A DNA stretch of 64,000 bases from Anaerocolumna aminovalerica (GCF_900115365.1 NZ_FOWD01000002.1:124001-188000); one strand, 5' to 3'. Counted from the stretch's first letter, positions 33,982 to 44,320 are shown. Made by a program: numbers and translations. Notes: generated by a model from the letters alone, not told the origin.

Positions 33982-35376
33982 CTATATTTCTTTCAAAAAG
34001 GCTGTATAACCTCGCATAGTTTCATATACGTCCACTTTGCTGGTAATTTCCCATGGTGCATGCATATTTAGAACAGCTACACCACTATCGATTACTTCCA
34101 TGTTATACTGTGCCATTATATAGGCGATGGTTCCGCCGCCTCCTTCATCTACTTTACCAAGTTCTGCAGTTTGGTAAGATACATTATGTTTTTCCATAAT
34201 ACTTCTTAATTTTGCTATGTATTCCGGATTAGCATCGTTTGAACCTGATTTTCCTCTTGCTCCGGTATACTTATTGAATACCATTCCTTTACCAAAATAA
34301 GCAGAATTCTTTTTCTCCATAACAAGGGGGTAATTTGGATCAAAAGCAGCACTAACATCAGAAGATAACATATGGGAATTCTGTAAAGCACGTCTTACTC
34401 CAAGTTCTGAATATTCGCCTTTGCAATTCATAATCTCTGCTACAACATTTTCAAAGAACTTAGAATGCATTCCGGTAGCACCAACACTGCCGATTTCTTC
34501 TTTATCCACTAAGACACATGCGCAGGTTCTGTCTGTTTTCTCCACATCAAAGAAAGCTTTCATAGAAGTGTAGGCACATACTCTGTCATCCTGTCCGTAA
34601 CCCATAACCATACTTCTGTCCATACCATAATCTCTTGCTTTTCCTGCAGGTACAATCTCTAATTCTGCAGATACAAAGTCTTCTTCTTCAATATCGTATT
34701 TTTCTTTTAATATAGCTTTTATATTGGCCTTCACCGCATCTTTTTCTTCGTCATTTAATGGCATACTGCCTATAAGCAGGTTTAAATCTTCCCCTTCTAT
34801 TACTTTAGAAGCCTTTTTATCCATTTGAGCTGCGGAAAGGTGAACCAAAAGGTCTGTAATTCCAAGTACCGGATCATTATCATCTTCACCTATTACAACA
34901 TTGACTTTGGTACCATCTTTTTTTACAACAATACCATGAATTGCAAGGGGAAGAGTTACCCACTGGTATTTTTTAATTCCACCGTAATAATGTGTATCTA
35001 ATAAAGCCAGATCCGTATCTTCATATAAAGGATTCTGTTTTACATCAATTCTTGGAGAGTCAATATGAGCTCCAAGGATTTTCATTCCCTCTTCGAAAGG
35101 TTTTTCACCAATTAAAAATAAGGCTATGGCTTTGTCCATGTTGTTATAGTAAACTTTATCTCCAGCCTTAAGCTCTCCTTTATTAGCTATTACGGACTTT
35201 AAGTCCTTATATCCTTTTTCTTCTGCCTGTCTGATTACCTCAGCCACACATTCTCTTTCTGTTTTACCTTTGGAAATGAAATCTTTGTAACCTTCATTAA
35301 AGGCAAAAATCTCTTTTTTCTGGCTGTGGTCATATTTTAGCCAGGCATTCTTATCTTTCTTATTCTCCTCTTTCAT
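33982..35376 (-). CDS. M18-family aminopeptidase
   Basis: A 464-residue zinc aminopeptidase of the M18 (aspartyl aminopeptidase/aminopeptidase I) family, which removes N-terminal residues from peptides in the cytosol. The di-zinc ligands are all visible: His in GAHIDSPRID, Asp in GYGQDDRV, Glu pair in DKEEIGSVG, Asp in SSDVSAAFDP and His in LNMHAPWE. Length and the absence of a signal fit. AAGG lies about nine bases before the ATG. It has its own terminator; hisS lies upstream with another. Confidence 0.93.
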   Translation of the reverse strand: MKEENKKDKNAWLKYDHSQKKEIFAFNEGYKDFISKGKTERECVAEVIRQAEEKGYKDLKSVIANKGELKAGDKVYYNNMDKAIALFLIGEKPFEEGMKILGAHIDSPRIDVKQNPLYEDTDLALLDTHYYGGIKKYQWVTLPLAIHGIVVKKDGTKVNVVIGEDDNDPVLGITDLLVHLSAAQMDKKASKVIEGEDLNLLIGSMPLNDEEKDAVKANIKAILKEKYDIEEEDFVSAELEIVPAGKARDYGMDRSMVMGYGQDDRVCAYTSMKAFFDVEKTDRTCACVLVDKEEIGSVGATGMHSKFFENVVAEIMNCKGEYSELGVRRALQNSHMLSSDVSAAFDPNYPLVMEKKNSAYFGKGMVFNKYTGARGKSGSNDANPEYIAKLRSIMEKHNVSYQTAELGKVDEGGGGTIAYIMAQYNMEVIDSGVAVLNMHAPWEITSKVDVYETMRGYTAFLKEI

Positions 35377-35522
35377 TCCTAAAACCTTATCATATGAAAC
35401 AATTATTCATATGGCCACTATAATTGTAAAAGAATCCTATTCGTGGCATCCTTTTCTTCAAATTTTCTTTCACAATTCCTATGGGGTAATAAATAATTAT
35501 GCTTTTCCCACCATTTATTCAG

Positions 35523-35552
35523 AAAGCCAATGTCAGTACTGCCATTGGCTTT
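35523..35552 (-). terminator. Terminator of the relA-to-hisS run
   Basis: AAAGCCAATG (35523-35532) pairs with CATTGGCTTT (35543-35552). The T-run is better on the forward strand, but the only gene it can serve is hisS. Confidence 0.6.
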
Positions 35553-35621
35553 TTCCCATTATTTGTTTGATTCTTATATAATTTATAATAGTAAACCTTT
35601 GAAAATGTACTGTATTCTATG

Positions 35622-36872
35622 TTACTTATTGATAAAATATTCTGTAATTTTATCCAGGGTAACTTCTGTCTGTTCACCGGTATCCATATTTTTGATATTA
35701 GCCTTATTATTTGCCAGCTCATCTGCTCCAATAATAACCGTGTTTTTTGCACCGATTTTATTGGCATATTTCATTTGTGCTTTAACACTTCTGTCCATGT
35801 AATCTGTTTCTACTACAATATCTGCATTTCTTAAGGTATTTACTATTTTGTATGCTGCTCCTTTTGCTTCTTTGCCTAATATACCAACATATAATTCAAT
35901 GGCAGGTTCCGATTCCAACTCTACACCTTCCTGCTCCAGGAAATATATAATTCTCTCAATACCCATTCCGAATCCTACAGAAGGAATATTCTGCTTTTCA
36001 TCTATTTCATGAACCAGGTTATCATAGCGGCCGCCACCGCACAATGTAAATCCTTCTTCATTCACCAATTCAAATACTGTCTTTGTATAGTAGTCCAAAC
36101 CTCTTACAATTCCTGTATCAATTTCATATGGAATATCCAGCTCTGTTAGAAGGCTTTGTAATTCTTCAAAATGTTCCTTGCACTCCTCATCCAAATAGTC
36201 AATGGTTCTTGGAGCATCTTTAACGATTTCTTTACAGGAAGGAACTTTACAATCTAACACACGAAGAGGATTCTTCTTCATTCTTTCCCTACAGGTTGGG
36301 CATAAATGCTCTTCATGTTGTTTCAAAAATGCCAGCAATGCATCGTTGTAGATTTTGCGGCAATTGCTGCATCCAATGCTGTTAATGTGAAGTTTAGCAT
36401 CTTTTAAGCCAATTTTTTTAATAAAAGTTGTAATTAAAGTAATTAATTCCACTTCTGCTAAAGGACTGGCTGATCCTACAAATTCCACACCAAACTGGTG
36501 GTGTTGGCGAAGCCTTCCACTTTGGGGCTGTTCATAACGGAAAGCAGGAGTAACATAAAATAATTTGGTGGGCTGGCTTTCTGCATACATATTATTTTCC
36601 AGATATGCACGGATGGCACCGGCAGTTCCCTCTGGTTTTAAGGTTATGCTGCGGTTCCCTTTATCCATAAAAGTATACATTTCTTTTTGTACTACATCTG
36701 TTGTTTCTCCTACACCTCTTTGAAATAGAACCGTATGCTCAAATACAGGTGTAATCACTTCTTTTATGTTATATGCTTTGCAAAGTTTTCTGGCTAATGC
36801 TTCGATTATGGTTCTCTTGTGCATACTGCTGCCATACCAGTCCTGAGTACCTTTTGGTCTTTGTGTAATCAT
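35622..36872 (-). CDS. hisS: Histidyl-tRNA synthetase
   Basis: A 416-residue class II synthetase: N-terminal [16 protein letters not shown], motif 2 ([20 protein letters not shown]), the histidine A/B loops ([24 protein letters not shown]) and motif 3 ([10 protein letters not shown]), followed by the anticodon-binding domain. A zinc-like insertion [19 protein letters not shown] lies mid-protein, as in many Clostridia. AGGAGG precedes the ATG. It is the last gene of the operon from relA. Confidence 0.97.
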   Translation of the reverse strand: MITQRPKGTQDWYGSSMHKRTIIEALARKLCKAYNIKEVITPVFEHTVLFQRGVGETTDVVQKEMYTFMDKGNRSITLKPEGTAGAIRAYLENNMYAESQPTKLFYVTPAFRYEQPQSGRLRQHHQFGVEFVGSASPLAEVELITLITTFIKKIGLKDAKLHINSIGCSNCRKIYNDALLAFLKQHEEHLCPTCRERMKKNPLRVLDCKVPSCKEIVKDAPRTIDYLDEECKEHFEELQSLLTELDIPYEIDTGIVRGLDYYTKTVFELVNEEGFTLCGGGRYDNLVHEIDEKQNIPSVGFGMGIERIIYFLEQEGVELESEPAIELYVGILGKEAKGAAYKIVNTLRNADIVVETDYMDRSVKAQMKYANKIGAKNTVIIGADELANNKANIKNMDTGEQTEVTLDKITEYFINK

Positions 36873-36911
36873 CTCGTTTCCTCCTGTATCTATCTTTCTA
36901 TATAAAAGAAA

Positions 36912-37565
36912 TCAACAATATAACAAAGTATCATGATTTCCCTGAAAATACCTTTTCTGATTTATAGTGCGAATATAATTCTGTATTTCACTATATTCTT
37001 CCGAATGTATCACTTGTAAAAGTGCAAGAAATACTTTCATATCAAAATTTTTTACTTCTTCAATCATTAAACTAATGGCGGTATCTAAATCATAAGCTTT
37101 CCGGTAACTTCTATCTGATACCAAAGCTGCAAATACATCACAAACCCTGAGTATTCTGGCTCCAAAGGGAATATTCTCTCCCTTTATATTTCTGGGGTAT
37201 CCGGAACCATCATAATTTTCATGATGATGATAGACAGATTCTACAATAATGTGAGAAAAGTCCTGCTCTTTCAAAATCTCCTGTCCTATTATGGGATGCA
37301 TACGAACGTATTTCATTTCTTCAACAATTAAGGAATTTTTATCCCTTCCATATAAATACTTCCCTAATTTTAATTTTCCAATATCGTGTACCATACCTGC
37401 TAAAGCCATCATATAACAATAATTTTGATCCATACCCAGCTTCTTGGATAAGGAAGCAGCTAAGTTACTGACTAATATCCCATGATCTATGGCTTCTAAT
37501 AAGTCATCTATGGCTGTTACTTCTATCTCTGACCAATCTACTTTCAGATTATCATTTAATAGCAT
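36912..37565 (-). CDS. HD-GYP-type phosphohydrolase domain protein
   Basis: A 217-residue single-domain protein. HDIGKLKLGKYLYGRD near residue 60 is the HD motif, YHHHENYDGSGYP the distal His and GYP-like motif, and FGARILRVCDVFAALVSDRSY completes the domain. HD-GYP proteins usually cleave cyclic di-GMP; the GSGYP form fits, but the protein has no sensor domain. A GGDEF/EAL protein is encoded at 56223. It sits between hemZ and hisS, 15 bases after hemZ. Confidence 0.85.
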   Translation of the reverse strand: MLLNDNLKVDWSEIEVTAIDDLLEAIDHGILVSNLAASLSKKLGMDQNYCYMMALAGMVHDIGKLKLGKYLYGRDKNSLIVEEMKYVRMHPIIGQEILKEQDFSHIIVESVYHHHENYDGSGYPRNIKGENIPFGARILRVCDVFAALVSDRSYRKAYDLDTAISLMIEEVKNFDMKVFLALLQVIHSEEYSEIQNYIRTINQKRYFQGNHDTLLYC

Positions 37566-37580
37566 CTGAATTTCCTTTCA

Positions 37581-39134
37581 TTATAATAAAGTATTGTTAT
37601 GCAGAAAGTTTTTTTTCCTTTCTATCATTTCATCAATACGTTCAATATAGTCCTTTAGGCTTTTTACATTCTCCACTCGTTCAATTCGATTTTCGTCATA
37701 GAAAACAAATTTAGATAAGCCCCCTGCACCTAAAGCAAGAATCGTTTGTTTCTCTTCCATGATTAAAATATTATAAATACCTTCTTTGCCGTATTTTGCA
37801 TAGCCTATATTCTCAAGATTATCTGCCATATTCTTTTGTCTATAGAGATAATATGGGAGATAGCCATTGCCTTTAGCAAAATCCGAGGTTAACTGAAACA
37901 TCTTTAAGGTATCCTGAGGCTTCATATCCTGATAATCTTCTTTTTTTATGTTTAATCTGGCAGCTCTTTTTACCGCCAAAGTATGCACGGTTATACTGTC
38001 AGGATTTAGCTTTTGAATTTCCTGTAGTGTATAGGCTACGTCATCCACGGTTTCTCCGGGTAATCCGATAATCATATCCATATTAATATTATCATGTCCT
38101 AGGTCTCTAGCCATATGAAAGGCTTTTACCACTTCTTCCGCCGTATGCTTTCTACCGATAATATCCAAGGTTTTTTGTCTCATTGACTGAGGATTAATGG
38201 AGATTCTGGTTACTCCGTGTTCTTTTAAAACTTTTAATTTATCTATAGTTATACTATCCGGTCTTCCAGCCTCAACTGTATATTCTACAACGTTAGAAAA
38301 ATCCAGACTATTTTCTATATGGGTCAACAAACGGTCTAACTGGTCTGCACTTAAAGTAGTGGGGGTTCCCCCTCCCAGATATACCGTAGATAATTTCTTA
38401 TTGTCCATGCAGGTTCCTGCATAGGTAATCTCTTTAAAAAGTGCTTGTAAATACTGTTCCACAATGGCCCCAAACACCTGAAAAGAGTATGAAGTAAAAG
38501 AACAATACAGACAGGTACTTGGACAGAAAGGAATACCAATATAGATACTATACCCTTTTTTATACTCCATATTATGAAGAAGGGAATATTCCCGTTCCGC
38601 CACCTGTAAACTAATATCCACCTTCTCTTTGGAGCACAGATATTGCTCTTTCATATAAGCAGCTATTTCTTCCTTGGATATGTTATTTTCCAAACGTTCA
38701 AAGGCAATTTTAGTTGGTCTTACCCCGGTTAAGGTACCCCATGGCAATTCCTTTCCTGTCATGCCGATTAAGCAGTTGTATAGTAAACGTTTCAAATAAT
38801 TTCTGTATTGGGGTTTCTCCGGTGAAAGAACAGATATGGTTTTATTAAAGTATTCCTGTTTTCCTTCAAATACAATTAATTGTATGTTATTATGTTCCAG
38901 TCTGAGATAAAAATTTAGAACATCATCTATATTGTCTTGCATAAGGTCATTCTGTATTTCCGCATATTCAGGCAAAGCTTTCACTTTGCAAAGTTCGCTG
39001 GGATCTTTAGAATGATTGTCTGAGGTAACTATCCCAGGTTTATATACCTTTATTTGCTCATCGGGATAAAATGCCTTCACTATGGCATGTATATCATATT
39101 CATATTCGTCTTTTGACAGAGTTATTTTAATCAT
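37581..39134 (-). CDS. hemZ: Oxygen-independent coproporphyrinogen III oxidase-like radical SAM protein (HemZ)
   Basis: A 517-residue radical SAM protein of the HemN/HemZ group. After an N-terminal extension of about 190 residues (typical for HemZ) comes IGIPFCPSTCLYCSFTSYSF, with the CxxxCxxC cluster motif, then YLGGGTPTTLSADQ (SAM site), EAGRPDSI and NMDMIIGLPGET. The assigned reaction is oxidative decarboxylation of coproporphyrinogen; whether this paralogue makes haem here is uncertain, as no other haem genes are in the window. It is in the relA-hisS operon with 14-base gaps. Confidence 0.88.
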   Translation of the reverse strand: MIKITLSKDEYEYDIHAIVKAFYPDEQIKVYKPGIVTSDNHSKDPSELCKVKALPEYAEIQNDLMQDNIDDVLNFYLRLEHNNIQLIVFEGKQEYFNKTISVLSPEKPQYRNYLKRLLYNCLIGMTGKELPWGTLTGVRPTKIAFERLENNISKEEIAAYMKEQYLCSKEKVDISLQVAEREYSLLHNMEYKKGYSIYIGIPFCPSTCLYCSFTSYSFQVFGAIVEQYLQALFKEITYAGTCMDNKKLSTVYLGGGTPTTLSADQLDRLLTHIENSLDFSNVVEYTVEAGRPDSITIDKLKVLKEHGVTRISINPQSMRQKTLDIIGRKHTAEEVVKAFHMARDLGHDNINMDMIIGLPGETVDDVAYTLQEIQKLNPDSITVHTLAVKRAARLNIKKEDYQDMKPQDTLKMFQLTSDFAKGNGYLPYYLYRQKNMADNLENIGYAKYGKEGIYNILIMEEKQTILALGAGGLSKFVFYDENRIERVENVKSLKDYIERIDEMIERKKNFLHNNTLL

Positions 39135-39148
39135 TTTGAATATCCATC

Positions 39149-39793
39149 CTAAGAAACATATGGGTTTGTGTTTCTTTCATGACCTACGGTAGTGCTTTCC
39201 CCATGTCCCGGGAAAACAGTAGTATCATCCGGTAAAGTCATTAATTTATGATTCACGGAATCCAATAATGTATTTAAGTTACCTGTAGGTAAGTCGGCTC
39301 TTCCAACAGTTCCTTCAAATAATGTATCTCCGCTGAATAAAATTTTACTTTCTTTAAATAAATAGCAAATTCCTCCGCTGGTATGCCCCGGTGTGTGAAT
39401 AACATTAACCTCTGTTCCTGCAAGCTTTATAATATCTTTATCATTTAATAACATAGTTGGTGTTAATGATATATTTTTCCCCAGGGAAACAGATAAATTT
39501 AAAGAAGGAGTTTCTAAAAGCTCCTTTTCTTCTTTGGAAGCATAAATAGGTATATGAAAATTAACTGCTATTTCGGAAGCTGCCAATATATGATCAAAAT
39601 GTCCATGAGTTAAAAGTACAGCAACCGGTTTTAATGTTTCCTTATTTATTTTTTGTATAAGCACTTCTGCCTTATCGGCAGGATCTATAATTATAGTTTC
39701 TTTTGTATCTTCATTAATTGCAAAGTAGCAATTTGTCATCACCGGACCTAATACATAAGTTTCAATTTTCAAAGAATAAGTCTTCCTTTCCAT
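39149..39793 (-). CDS. MBL-fold hydrolase (glyoxalase II-like)
   Basis: A 214-residue metallo-beta-lactamase fold hydrolase. Metal ligands: LLTHGHFDHILA (HxHxDH), IHTPGHTSGG, LFSGDTLFEGTVGRAD and FPGHGESTTVG. The close-packed form without the glyoxalase II C-terminal domain is common in Firmicutes next to relA. Substrate not certain; a thioester is likely. Cytosolic. Confidence 0.9.
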   Translation of the reverse strand: MERKTYSLKIETYVLGPVMTNCYFAINEDTKETIIIDPADKAEVLIQKINKETLKPVAVLLTHGHFDHILAASEIAVNFHIPIYASKEEKELLETPSLNLSVSLGKNISLTPTMLLNDKDIIKLAGTEVNVIHTPGHTSGGICYLFKESKILFSGDTLFEGTVGRADLPTGNLNTLLDSVNHKLMTLPDDTTVFPGHGESTTVGHERNTNPYVS

Positions 39794-39825
39794 ATAAAAG
39801 TTGGAGTGCTTTCAGTGTACCAGTA

Positions 39826-42132
39826 CTAGCCTGTTGTCCTTTCAATATCAAGAACACTTTCCACATTCCGTAACTTTGATACAATAAACTGTAATTGTTC
39901 TACACTATTAATTTCAAATCCTATACTAATAGTTGCGGTTCCTTGTTTGCTGGTTCGTGCTGTCATAGAGGTAACATCAATTTTGTTTTCCGTTAATATT
40001 CTGGAAATGTCAACCAATACACCATTGCGGTTATTGGCAAATATTTTTATTTCAGCAAAATATAACTCTCCTCCTTGGGCGGATCCGGCACCTGTAGCCC
40101 ACTCTGCTTCAATTAATCTTGCCCTGTCTTCTTCTGATAGGTTCATTAAATTAATACAGTCTGTTCTGTGAATGGAAACCCCTCGTCCTCTGGTAACAAA
40201 ACCTATGATTTCATCCCCTGGCACCGGATTACAGCATTTTGAAAATCGGACAGCTACATCGTGAATACCTTCTACTACAATCCCGCCTTTGGTTTTGGCC
40301 ACCGTAGCCGGTTTATTATCCTTTATTTCAGAAATAGTCTCAAGAACCTTTTCGTCAGTTAACTCTTTTTTATGCTTTTTGTCATATTCGTCTTTTAGTT
40401 TATTAATTACCTGACCTTCTTTTAATCCGCCATGTCCAACAGCTGCGTAAATGGAATCCCAGTCACGGAAGCCATATTTTGACATAACTTTATTCATAAA
40501 TTCAGATTTCAGCAGGTCACTTAAATTAATATTCTTTGTCTTACAGTAATTGATAATCATATCCTTACCGTGGGTAATATTGTCTTCTTTTAACTCCGTC
40601 TTAAACCACTGATTAATCTTATTCTTTGCCTGTGTACTCTTAACTATAGATAACCAGTCTCTGCTTGGCCCTTTGGAATTTTGGGAAGTTATGATTTCAA
40701 TTCTGTCACCGTTTTGAATAACATAATCTATATTTACCAGTTTACCATTGACTCTTGCACCAACCATTTTATTCCCAACAGCACTATGAATGCTATATGC
40801 AAAATCAATAGGTGTTGATCCATTTGGTAAATTCTTAACATCTCCTGTAGGTGTAAAGCAATAAACACTTTCTGAAAATAAATCCAGATCGCTTTTTAGA
40901 AGGCTTAGGAATTCCTTATTATCCGACATATCCCGCTGCCACTCAAGAATCTGACGAAGCCAGGTAAGCTTTGCTTCTTCCGTATCCCTAGTATTCTTAC
41001 CATCCTGACCCTCTTTGTATTTCCAGTGAGCAGCGATACCATATTCTGCCGTACGGTGCATTTCGTAGGTACGTATCTGTATCTCAAAAGGATGTCCGCT
41101 AGGTCCAATCAGGGTAGTATGAAGTGATTGGTACATGTTCGGCTTTGGCATAGCAATGTAATCCTTAAATCTTCCGGGGATAGGCTTATACATTTCATGT
41201 ATAACACCCAAAGCGGCATAACAGTCTTTCACCGTATCAACAATAATTCGAACTGCAAATAAGTCAAATATTTGATCTAAGGTTTTATTCTGGTTTACCA
41301 TCTTTTTATATATACTAAAGAAATGTTTTACCCTGCCGTCTATTTTAGCATCAACATCCATGGCTTTCACATGTTCGCTGACTTCTTTAACAATCTCATT
41401 AATAAATTCCTTACGTTCAATCATTTTGGAATCTATTTTCTCCGTTAAGTCTTTATAGACTTCCGGTTCCAGATATCGGAGAGACAAATCATCTAATTCT
41501 ATCTTAATTTTGGAAATACCAAGTCTCTGTGCAATAGGTGCATAGATGTCCATGGTTTCTCTTGCTTTTTCTTTTTGTTTGATAGGTGTTTGATATTGCA
41601 GAGTACGCATATTGTGTAATCTGTCTGCAAGCTTAATCAAGATAACGCGAATATCCTTAGCCATTGCCAAGAACATTTTTCTAAGATTTTCAGCCTGAAT
41701 CTCAACCTTATCTTTAGAATAGTTTAATTGGGTAAGTTTTGTAACACCATCTACAAGTAGTGCGATTTCTTCATTAAATACATCAGCAATTTCTTCAATC
41801 GTGTATTTAGTATCTTCTACAACATCATGAAGCAATCCTGCCACAATGGTTTCTTTATCAAGTTCCAGTTCTGCCAATATGATAGCTACACATAAGGGAT
41901 GTATAATATATGGCTCTCCGGATTTTCTGCACTGCTCTTTGTGAGCACTATCTGCAATGTGGTAAGCTTTTTCAATCATGGAAATATCAGCGGAAGGGTG
42001 ATAGCTTTCCACAACTTTAACTAGCTGCTGATATAATTCTTCCGGACTGGTAAAGTCCGCAGGAGCTTTTATATCTGCAAAATCAGGATTATCAAAATCA
42101 TTTACTTTATTTTTATTCGCTTTACTTTCCAT
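39826..42132 (-). CDS. relA: Bifunctional (p)ppGpp synthase/hydrolase
   Basis: A 768-residue RelA/SpoT homologue (Rel). The HD hydrolase domain shows HKEQCRKSGEPYIIHPLCVA and GLLHDVVEDT; the synthetase domain has GRVKHFFSIYKKM, DLFAVRIIVDTVKDCYA and KDYIAMPKPNMYQSLHTT. The TGS domain (VYCFTPTGDVKNLPNGSTPI), the conserved-cysteine domain (FSKCCNPVPGDEIIGFVTRG) and a C-terminal ACT domain follow. Both catalytic sites look intact, so it should make and degrade the alarmone. It heads the operon relA-MBL-hemZ-HD-hisS, with a consensus promoter at 42166-42194. Confidence 0.96.
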   Translation of the reverse strand: MESKANKNKVNDFDNPDFADIKAPADFTSPEELYQQLVKVVESYHPSADISMIEKAYHIADSAHKEQCRKSGEPYIIHPLCVAIILAELELDKETIVAGLLHDVVEDTKYTIEEIADVFNEEIALLVDGVTKLTQLNYSKDKVEIQAENLRKMFLAMAKDIRVILIKLADRLHNMRTLQYQTPIKQKEKARETMDIYAPIAQRLGISKIKIELDDLSLRYLEPEVYKDLTEKIDSKMIERKEFINEIVKEVSEHVKAMDVDAKIDGRVKHFFSIYKKMVNQNKTLDQIFDLFAVRIIVDTVKDCYAALGVIHEMYKPIPGRFKDYIAMPKPNMYQSLHTTLIGPSGHPFEIQIRTYEMHRTAEYGIAAHWKYKEGQDGKNTRDTEEAKLTWLRQILEWQRDMSDNKEFLSLLKSDLDLFSESVYCFTPTGDVKNLPNGSTPIDFAYSIHSAVGNKMVGARVNGKLVNIDYVIQNGDRIEIITSQNSKGPSRDWLSIVKSTQAKNKINQWFKTELKEDNITHGKDMIINYCKTKNINLSDLLKSEFMNKVMSKYGFRDWDSIYAAVGHGGLKEGQVINKLKDEYDKKHKKELTDEKVLETISEIKDNKPATVAKTKGGIVVEGIHDVAVRFSKCCNPVPGDEIIGFVTRGRGVSIHRTDCINLMNLSEEDRARLIEAEWATGAGSAQGGELYFAEIKIFANNRNGVLVDISRILTENKIDVTSMTARTSKQGTATISIGFEINSVEQLQFIVSKLRNVESVLDIERTTG

Positions 42133-42890
42133 GAAATCACCACCTTTTTTAAAGTTTATCTTCTTATTATAATCATATTTTTATAAAAAATCAATTGATT
42201 TATATAATTATGACACTTCCTGATGGGTTTTGTCTACATTTTTTTGGTCTAAAGTTGTTTTATCTGCTGGAAAGTTATGAAGTCTCCCACTATAATTTCT
42301 ATGTTAGAGGCAGTGAAACATGAGGAATCCAGGGGATGTTAACCGTTTTTTTCAGTTGCTGGGAGCATTTTACGTTTCCTTGAGTTAATAATTTTTATTA
42401 TATTTATTCTTATTTAAGTAAATTTATAAGTTATTAGTTTGGGCTATAATATTTTATTATTCTTAATTTAATAAACTTACGTTATATTGTCTTACAAATT
42501 ACTCTTTGATTTTTTTCTTTGTCTTCATATAAAAGGATCTAGTAAATTATCTATTTATTATAGATAATAATATATCTTAAAAAGCTGATTAATTAAATTG
42601 ACAGAATAAAATTAAATAAAAAAATTGATAAAAAATATAAATCCATATAATAACTTTTTAGCATTCCCTTGTAGTAATTTTATTTATACTATGATACAAT
42701 TGGATAAAGTTGTTAAATTAGTTATTAAGATTACAATATAGTTTTATAATGATAAATTAATATAAAAAAGTTCAAAGAAAAGGGTTTAGAATAATTAGAA
42801 GTGACATTGATATATTTTAATGAAATTTATACATTTTAGTTTTAGTAGTTTTTTTAAAATTTTACTAATATAATTGGATTAGGAGGCAAT
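42133..42890. other. Long AT-rich gene-free spacer
   Basis: A 758-base spacer between divergent relA and the AlkZ-related gene. It holds the relA promoter and many AT-only runs. A less AT-rich stretch at about 42290-42375 (GGCAGTGAAACATGAGG, CCAGGGGATG, GCTGGGAGC) could be structured RNA or a decayed gene; I recognise nothing in it. Confidence 0.4.
42166..42194 (-). promoter_or_regulatory. Sigma-A promoter of the relA operon
   Basis: On the reverse strand TTGATT (42189-42194), 17-base spacer, TATAAT (42166-42171), 34 bases before the relA ATG. Confidence 0.8.
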
Positions 42891-43589
42891 ATGAGTATTA
42901 CAGTTGGAGAAATTAATAATTACAATGATTTTATTAATGCATTATTAAAGGTGGGTATGAGTACCGGGGGAGAAAAGAATTCCGATGGTATATTGGCTTT
43001 ATGTGATTATTATGGGAAAAGTATTATATGGCACACGGAAGATGTTGATACCGATCCCTGGGAATGGCGGATCAGAGTATTGGACCAGCGTAATGATATT
43101 GCTTATGGAAAACTCTTTTTTAAGAAAAGCGGATATATTACTGCCGATTGGTATCCGTATTTTTATGCAGTAAGACGCGGAATAAAAAGCTTTGAAGAGG
43201 ATTATTCTGATGGAAATATTAGCTTTTATGCAAAAAGAGTTTATGAACTTATTAGCAGGGAAGGGACATTACCTTTGCACATTATCAAACAGCTTGGTAA
43301 TTTTACAAAGGAAGATAAAACAAAATTTGATAATGCAATTACTGAGTTACAAATGAAAATGTATATTACCATGTGTGGAAGAAGTAAAAAATTCTCAAAA
43401 ACCGGACAAGAATACGGCTGGTCTTCTACCACCTTCTGCAAAACCGAAGATTTTTTTGAAGAAGATATCTTTGAAAAAGCAAACTCCTTGTCCAAAGAGC
43501 AGGCTTACGAAAAACTTTATACACATATTCTTGAACTTAATCCGGGTGTTGATTCTAAGAAATTAGATAAATTCATACTTGGTAAGTAA
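42891..43589 (+). CDS. AlkZ-related winged-helix protein
   Basis: A 232-residue protein similar to a group annotated as AlkZ-related in Firmicutes: DFINALLKVGMSTGGEKNSD, IIWHTEDVDTDPWEWRIRVL, DIAYGKLFFKKSGYITADWY, and winged-helix-like helices in the second half (LISREGTLPLHIIKQLGNFT, FDNAITELQMKMYITM). AlkZ/YcaQ proteins are DNA glycosylases that act on cross-links and alkylated bases; this shorter relative has not been tested as far as I know. AGGAGG precedes the ATG. It is alone on the forward strand in a run of reverse-strand genes. Confidence 0.65.
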   Translation: MSITVGEINNYNDFINALLKVGMSTGGEKNSDGILALCDYYGKSIIWHTEDVDTDPWEWRIRVLDQRNDIAYGKLFFKKSGYITADWYPYFYAVRRGIKSFEEDYSDGNISFYAKRVYELISREGTLPLHIIKQLGNFTKEDKTKFDNAITELQMKMYITMCGRSKKFSKTGQEYGWSSTTFCKTEDFFEEDIFEKANSLSKEQAYEKLYTHILELNPGVDSKKLDKFILGK

Positions 43590-43646
43590 TAGAATTACGT
43601 ACTTAGAAAATATATATTTTAATCCTATGCTGAAAGAGGAAATCAT

Positions 43647-43799
43647 ATGAAATTATCAAAAGTTCAATATGAAAATATAAGAAATTGGATGTACCGAAAT
43701 GCAAGACCATTAGATTTAACCGGTAACCTCCTCCTGTTTGATAGCCAAAAAAACAGGTCCTGCCCATGCAGAACCTGTCGATTTTCATTGCCTAACTAG
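43647..43799 (+). pseudogene. 5' fragment of a prenyltransferase-repeat-like gene
   Basis: After AAAGAGG an ATG opens a 50-residue frame beginning MKLSKVQYENIRNWMYRNAR, then PLDL. This opening resembles uncharacterised clostridial proteins with prenyltransferase/squalene-oxidase-type repeats, which run for several hundred residues (similarity from memory). After PLDLT the frame runs into non-homologous DNA and the apt terminator, then overlaps the 3' end of apt. It is most likely a truncated start left by a deletion. Confidence 0.5.
43746..43780 (-). terminator. Terminator of apt
   Basis: On the reverse strand ACAGGTTCTGC pairs with GCAGGACCTGT (one mismatch), then TTTTTTT. Confidence 0.85.
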
Positions 43800-44320
43800 T
43801 TACCTTCATACTGAATAACAGCATCCACGTCATAGCCTTTTAGCTTTTCGCGTCCCTTAAGACCCTGTAATTCCATCAGGAAAATAATTTTTACAACTTC
43901 ACCACCAAGGCTTTCCACAAGCTTAGTGATTGCTTCAATAGTACCGCCTGTAGCAATTAAATCATCTACAATCGCTACTTTCTGTCCGGGCTGAATAGCA
44001 TCTTTGTGCATTTCAATGGTAGCAGTACCATATTCTAAAGCATATTCCATTTCGATGGTTTCGCAAGGTAACTTACCTTTCTTACGAACAGGAACAAAAG
44101 CCTTATTTAGATTATATGCAATTGGAACACCAAAAATAAAACCTCTGGATTCTGGTCCAACAATAACGTCAAAATCAACTCCATCTAATAGAGCCTGCAT
44201 TTGGTCAATAGACATTTTTAAACTGTCTTTATTTTGTAAAACTGTAGTAACATCACGGAAAACGATTCCCTCTTCCGGAAAATCCGGTATACTTCTCACA
44301 TATTCTTCTAATTTCTTCAT
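43796..44320 (-). CDS. apt: Adenine phosphoribosyltransferase
   Basis: A 174-residue enzyme forming AMP from adenine and PRPP. Motifs: IPDFPEEGIVFRDVTTVLQN, GPESRGFIFGVPIAY, RKKGKLPC and the PRPP loop VAIVDDLIATGGTIEA near residue 118. GAGG lies before the ATG. The leader carries copy 2 of a hairpin element shared with the yjjI-operon GntR gene. recJ lies 435 bases upstream on the same strand, an arrangement common in Firmicutes. Confidence 0.96.
   Translation of the reverse strand: MKKLEEYVRSIPDFPEEGIVFRDVTTVLQNKDSLKMSIDQMQALLDGVDFDVIVGPESRGFIFGVPIAYNLNKAFVPVRKKGKLPCETIEMEYALEYGTATIEMHKDAIQPGQKVAIVDDLIATGGTIEAITKLVESLGGEVVKIIFLMELQGLKGREKLKGYDVDAVIQYEGN

Noticed and set aside
33564-36911. 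T-box leaders for aspS or hisS
   Set aside because: No T-box sequence or specifier structure is present in either leader.
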